Positions 61,815 to 64,000 of a stretch of 64,000 nt of DNA are shown here, piece by piece. The DNA is from N074bin45 sp039587475 (lineage in GTDB: Bacteria > Gemmatimonadota > Gemmatimonadetes > Gemmatimonadales > GWC2-71-9). Position 1 is the stretch's first letter, and every line of letters begins with the position of its first letter. Location of the stretch: NCBI GenBank assembly GCA_039587475.1, contig JBDHIK010000001.1, forward strand, positions 40,630 to 104,629, given 5' to 3'. The translations under genes were made by a program, and so were the position numbers. The notes beneath the pieces were generated by a model, which saw only the letters and a program-made list of their open reading frames with translations, was not told the DNA's origin and did not search any database.

Positions 61815-63686
61815 ATGCCCCGTCGCCAAGACATCCCTCGCACCAGCATGTTCACCAGCCTCATCAAGTGGATGGCGCTTGGCCTGACGTCGAGCGCCGC
61901 CATGGTGTCGTTTCTTTCGGACTCCGATGCGATCGGGTTGTTCGGATGGTTCGCGTCGGAAGGGCTGTCCCTGTCGGACTACGTCGTTCGCGATGTCCGA
62001 CTGGCGCCGGCCGCCGACACGACCTACGCCATCGGCGACTCGGTTCACCTCGCCGCCACGGTCACCGACAAACGCGGCAGTGCCATCTTCGGCGCCACGG
62101 TCGTGTGGTCGAGTCTCGATCCCACGGTTGCGTCCGTTGACTCCAGCGGCCACATCGTCACTCGCGGTCCCGGTCGGGTCGGGATCGTCGCTCAGGTGAG
62201 GGAGTATGCCGACACCGCTTGGTTGACCTCCTCGCAGCGTCTGGCGGGGATCAAAATCGACATCGACAGTTCGTTTGCCGTGCCCGAACAGGAGCAACGC
62301 ACCTTGTTCGCCATGGCGGTGGACGCGCGGCGCCACGAGATCCTGGGAGAACCGGTGACGTGGACCTCGTCCGACCAGTCGGTCTTGCACATCGACTCGC
62401 TCGGCACGGCCACCGGAAAGGTCCCGGGCCGGGTCACGGTGACCGCCTCCGCTCGAGCCTTTCAAGCGTCGGCCGAGATTCGTGTCGTCCCCGCAGCTGG
62501 AGGCATCGCGCTGGTGGGACAGACCCAGCGGGGCCCCGCGGGGATGGCGCTCCGTGAACCGATCGCCGTCAGGGTGTGGACCCGGGGTGGGACGCCGCTC
62601 GAAAACGCTCTGGTCAGGTTCTACCCGCTGTACGAGCACGGGACCGTTGAGGAAACCGAGGTCCGGAGTGACGAACAGGGAGTCGCCACGACGCGGTGGG
62701 TCCTGGGGCCGGACCCCGGTCACCAATCGCTCCGGGTCTCCGTCGAGGGAGCCGACACGACGCTGCTGATTGGGGCCGAAGCCGATCCGCATCCCGAGAA
62801 CTTCTCGGTGACCCATGGCCACGACTCCTTGTCAGGCCGTTTCGGGACGCGTCTGGCTGAGGTCATCGTCATTGAAGCGACCGATTCACTGGGCCGGATC
62901 CGGCCGGACATCCCGGTTGTCTGGACGGCCCGAAACGGCGGTTCGGTCGAGCCACTCGATGTCAGAACCGACTCCCTGGGTCAGGCACGCGCCCGGTGGA
63001 TCCTCGGAGCCAAGGCCGGGAGACAGTACCTCGAGGCCGTGGTGGGGAACCCGAGAACCATTCCGCCGTTGGTCATCAGCGCCATGGCGGAACCCGGCCA
63101 GGTAAGCCGGGCAGAGATCGTCAGCGGCAACAAACAGCGGGGCATGGTTGGCAAGAGCCTGTCCAAGGCGGTGGTCGCACGAGCACTGGACGAACACGGC
63201 AACGCGGTTCCCGGAGCGACGTTGACGGTAACGACGGAGGACGGGTCGGTGCCCGAGCGCGACTACGTGACGGACGCGGCCGGAAAGGTGGCCGTTGCCT
63301 GGACACTGGGCCGCGGGGCCGGAAACCAGCAATTGTCGATTCGTATCGAGGGCGTCAAAGCGCCACTCACTGCCAGCGCCACGGCCATGCCACGCGGCGC
63401 CGCGAACATCGAGTTCGTCAATCCGCCGGCGAGTGGGACCGCCGGACAACCGCTGGCCCGGCGCGTCGTGGCACGAGTGACCGACGCCTACGGCAACCCG
63501 GTTTCCGACAGGCAAGTCTTCTTCAGTGGGCCCGCAGGCATCGTCAATCCGCAGCGAGCCATGTCTGATGGCGAGGGACTCGTCACGACGACCTGGACGC
63601 TCGGCTCCAGGCGGGGACCATCGTGGCTGCAGGCCTCCGTCGAGGGGACGAAGCTCAAGACGATCATGCGCATCGAGGTGAAGTAA
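61815..63686 (+). CDS. exported protein with bacterial Ig-like repeats
   Basis: A hydrophobic leader (LIKWMALGLTSSAAMVSFLS) is followed by two Big_2-like domains (VVWSSLDPTVASVDSSGHIVTRGPGRVGIVAQV and VTWTSSDQSVLHIDSLGTATGKVPGRVTVTA). About four invasin/Big_1-like repeats of some 95 residues follow, each with a core such as GVATTRWVLGPDPGHQSLRVSVEG, GQARARWILGAKAGRQYLEAVVG, GKVAVAWTLGRGAGNQQLSIRIEG and GLVTTTWTLGSRRGPSWLQASVEG. It has no anchor or sorting motif at its C-terminus, so it is probably secreted or a periplasmic filament. Function is unknown. Confidence 0.82.
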   Translation: MPRRQDIPRTSMFTSLIKWMALGLTSSAAMVSFLSDSDAIGLFGWFASEGLSLSDYVVRDVRLAPAADTTYAIGDSVHLAATVTDKRGSAIFGATVVWSSLDPTVASVDSSGHIVTRGPGRVGIVAQVREYADTAWLTSSQRLAGIKIDIDSSFAVPEQEQRTLFAMAVDARRHEILGEPVTWTSSDQSVLHIDSLGTATGKVPGRVTVTASARAFQASAEIRVVPAAGGIALVGQTQRGPAGMALREPIAVRVWTRGGTPLENALVRFYPLYEHGTVEETEVRSDEQGVATTRWVLGPDPGHQSLRVSVEGADTTLLIGAEADPHPENFSVTHGHDSLSGRFGTRLAEVIVIEATDSLGRIRPDIPVVWTARNGGSVEPLDVRTDSLGQARARWILGAKAGRQYLEAVVGNPRTIPPLVISAMAEPGQVSRAEIVSGNKQRGMVGKSLSKAVVARALDEHGNAVPGATLTVTTEDGSVPERDYVTDAAGKVAVAWTLGRGAGNQQLSIRIEGVKAPLTASATAMPRGAANIEFVNPPASGTAGQPLARRVVARVTDAYGNPVSDRQVFFSGPAGIVNPQRAMSDGEGLVTTTWTLGSRRGPSWLQASVEGTKLKTIMRIEVK

Positions 63687-63856
63687 CGAAGGGGAAGTAA
63701 CGAGATGAAGAAAGGAGATGGAGGAGGGGAATCGGGGCAAGGGCACCCAGCCTGGATCCGTTTCCCGCGGCTTCCTCCCTCTCTGCGGTGGGCAGTGCCG
63801 GGCCAATCACTCTCCGACCCGCGGGTTTCTCCGACCCATGCCCATCGCGCTCTTCG
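63687..63856. other. intergenic stretch between the Ig-repeat protein and the permease end
   Basis: This 170-base convergent gap holds no gene or clear terminator that I can see. Two copies of GAAGTAACGA lie just after the Ig-repeat stop (63679-63704), the only repeat noted. Confidence 0.3.
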
Positions 63857-64000
63857 TTACTCGGCCCTGAGGGCCCTCGTGGGATCGATGCGCGTCGCCC
63901 GCCGAGCCGGAATCCAGGACGCCACCAGGGCGACCGCCAGCAAGCCTCCGGTCACGACGGCAATGGTGGGGCCATCGGTTGGGGACACGCCGTGAAGGAA
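63857..64000 (-). CDS. C-terminal end of a MacB/FtsX-type ABC permease, cut by the window edge
   Basis: The minus-strand frame from 64000 to a TAA at 63857-63859 gives 47 residues: FLHGVSPTDGPTIA, then a membrane helix (VVTGGLLAVALVASWIPARR) and a basic tail ending in DPTRALRAE. The PARRATxxDPxxALR ending is the hallmark of MacB/FtsX-domain permeases. The start lies beyond the window. Its multiplicity is typical of Gemmatimonadota and Acidobacteria. Confidence 0.88.
   Translation of the reverse strand, partial: FLHGVSPTDGPTIAVVTGGLLAVALVASWIPARRATRIDPTRALRAE

Overview
The window is GC-rich, densely packed bacterial chromosome with many ATGA/GTGA start-stop overlaps and no phage, transposon or CRISPR content. 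I infer a member of Gemmatimonadota. The reasons are exported proteins whose signal peptides end in Ala-X-Ala followed by Gln, a Sec-type (clade II-like) nitrous oxide reductase cluster, a futalosine-type menaquinone gene, and the tail of a MacB/FtsX-type permease at the right edge. No rRNA or tRNA gene is present to confirm this.

Layout. 0.2-4.1 kb: zinc-ribbon membrane protein, mqnD-like gene and two signalling proteins (REC-HD-GYP; REC-HisKA-REC without an ATPase domain). 4.1-10.5 kb, minus strand: PlsB-like acyltransferase, HtpX-like protease, LemA, then MerR, receiver and AraC-type regulators and a TPR protein. 10.7-12.5 kb: pseudopilin, a mini response regulator with a Fis-type helix, and an OB-HD protein resembling the YhaM exoribonuclease. 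12.5-13.2 kb: a gene-free stretch with a promoter, clustered hairpins and a strong terminator on the minus strand, which I read as an unrecognised structured RNA. 13.2-23.5 kb: two uncharacterised proteins, ogt, a binding protein plus chemoreceptor operon, a phasin-like protein, a barrel protein with a TPR/CsgG-like lipoprotein, a cupredoxin, a zinc ribbon and an MFS exporter. 23.5-35.0 kb: one long minus-strand run (RND pump, TolC-like protein, adaptor, two secreted metallopeptidases, Bcp, TolB-like lipoprotein, LepB). 35.3-41.7 kb: small membrane protein, secreted lectin-fold protein, HEAT protein, a NarL-type two-component pair, Hsp20, ArsR and HslR. 41.7-43.6 kb: thiC behind a TPP riboswitch with its own terminator. 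43.6-50.9 kb: a nos cluster (cytochrome c, nosZ, nosB-like, nosL, nosD, nosF, nosY) facing two tandem 4-TM paralogues. 51.1-58.7 kb: GDPD, zinc peptidase and ATP-grasp genes, a Tat-exported PLP enzyme, and a HEAT plus HD-GYP pair. 58.7-64 kb: a VOC protein, a peroxiredoxin-like gene with an in-frame UGA and a SECIS-like hairpin, a methyltransferase, a TerB-like protein, an Ig-repeat protein and the truncated permease.

The most notable item is the gene at 59731-60309. Its in-frame UGA sits where the catalytic Cys of this thioredoxin-fold family belongs (a UxxC motif), and a perfect 7-bp hairpin with an AGUU loop starts 9 bases downstream. This is the expected look of a bacterial selenoprotein, which a conventional gene caller would split in two. 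The second is the candidate non-coding RNA at about 12531-12954.
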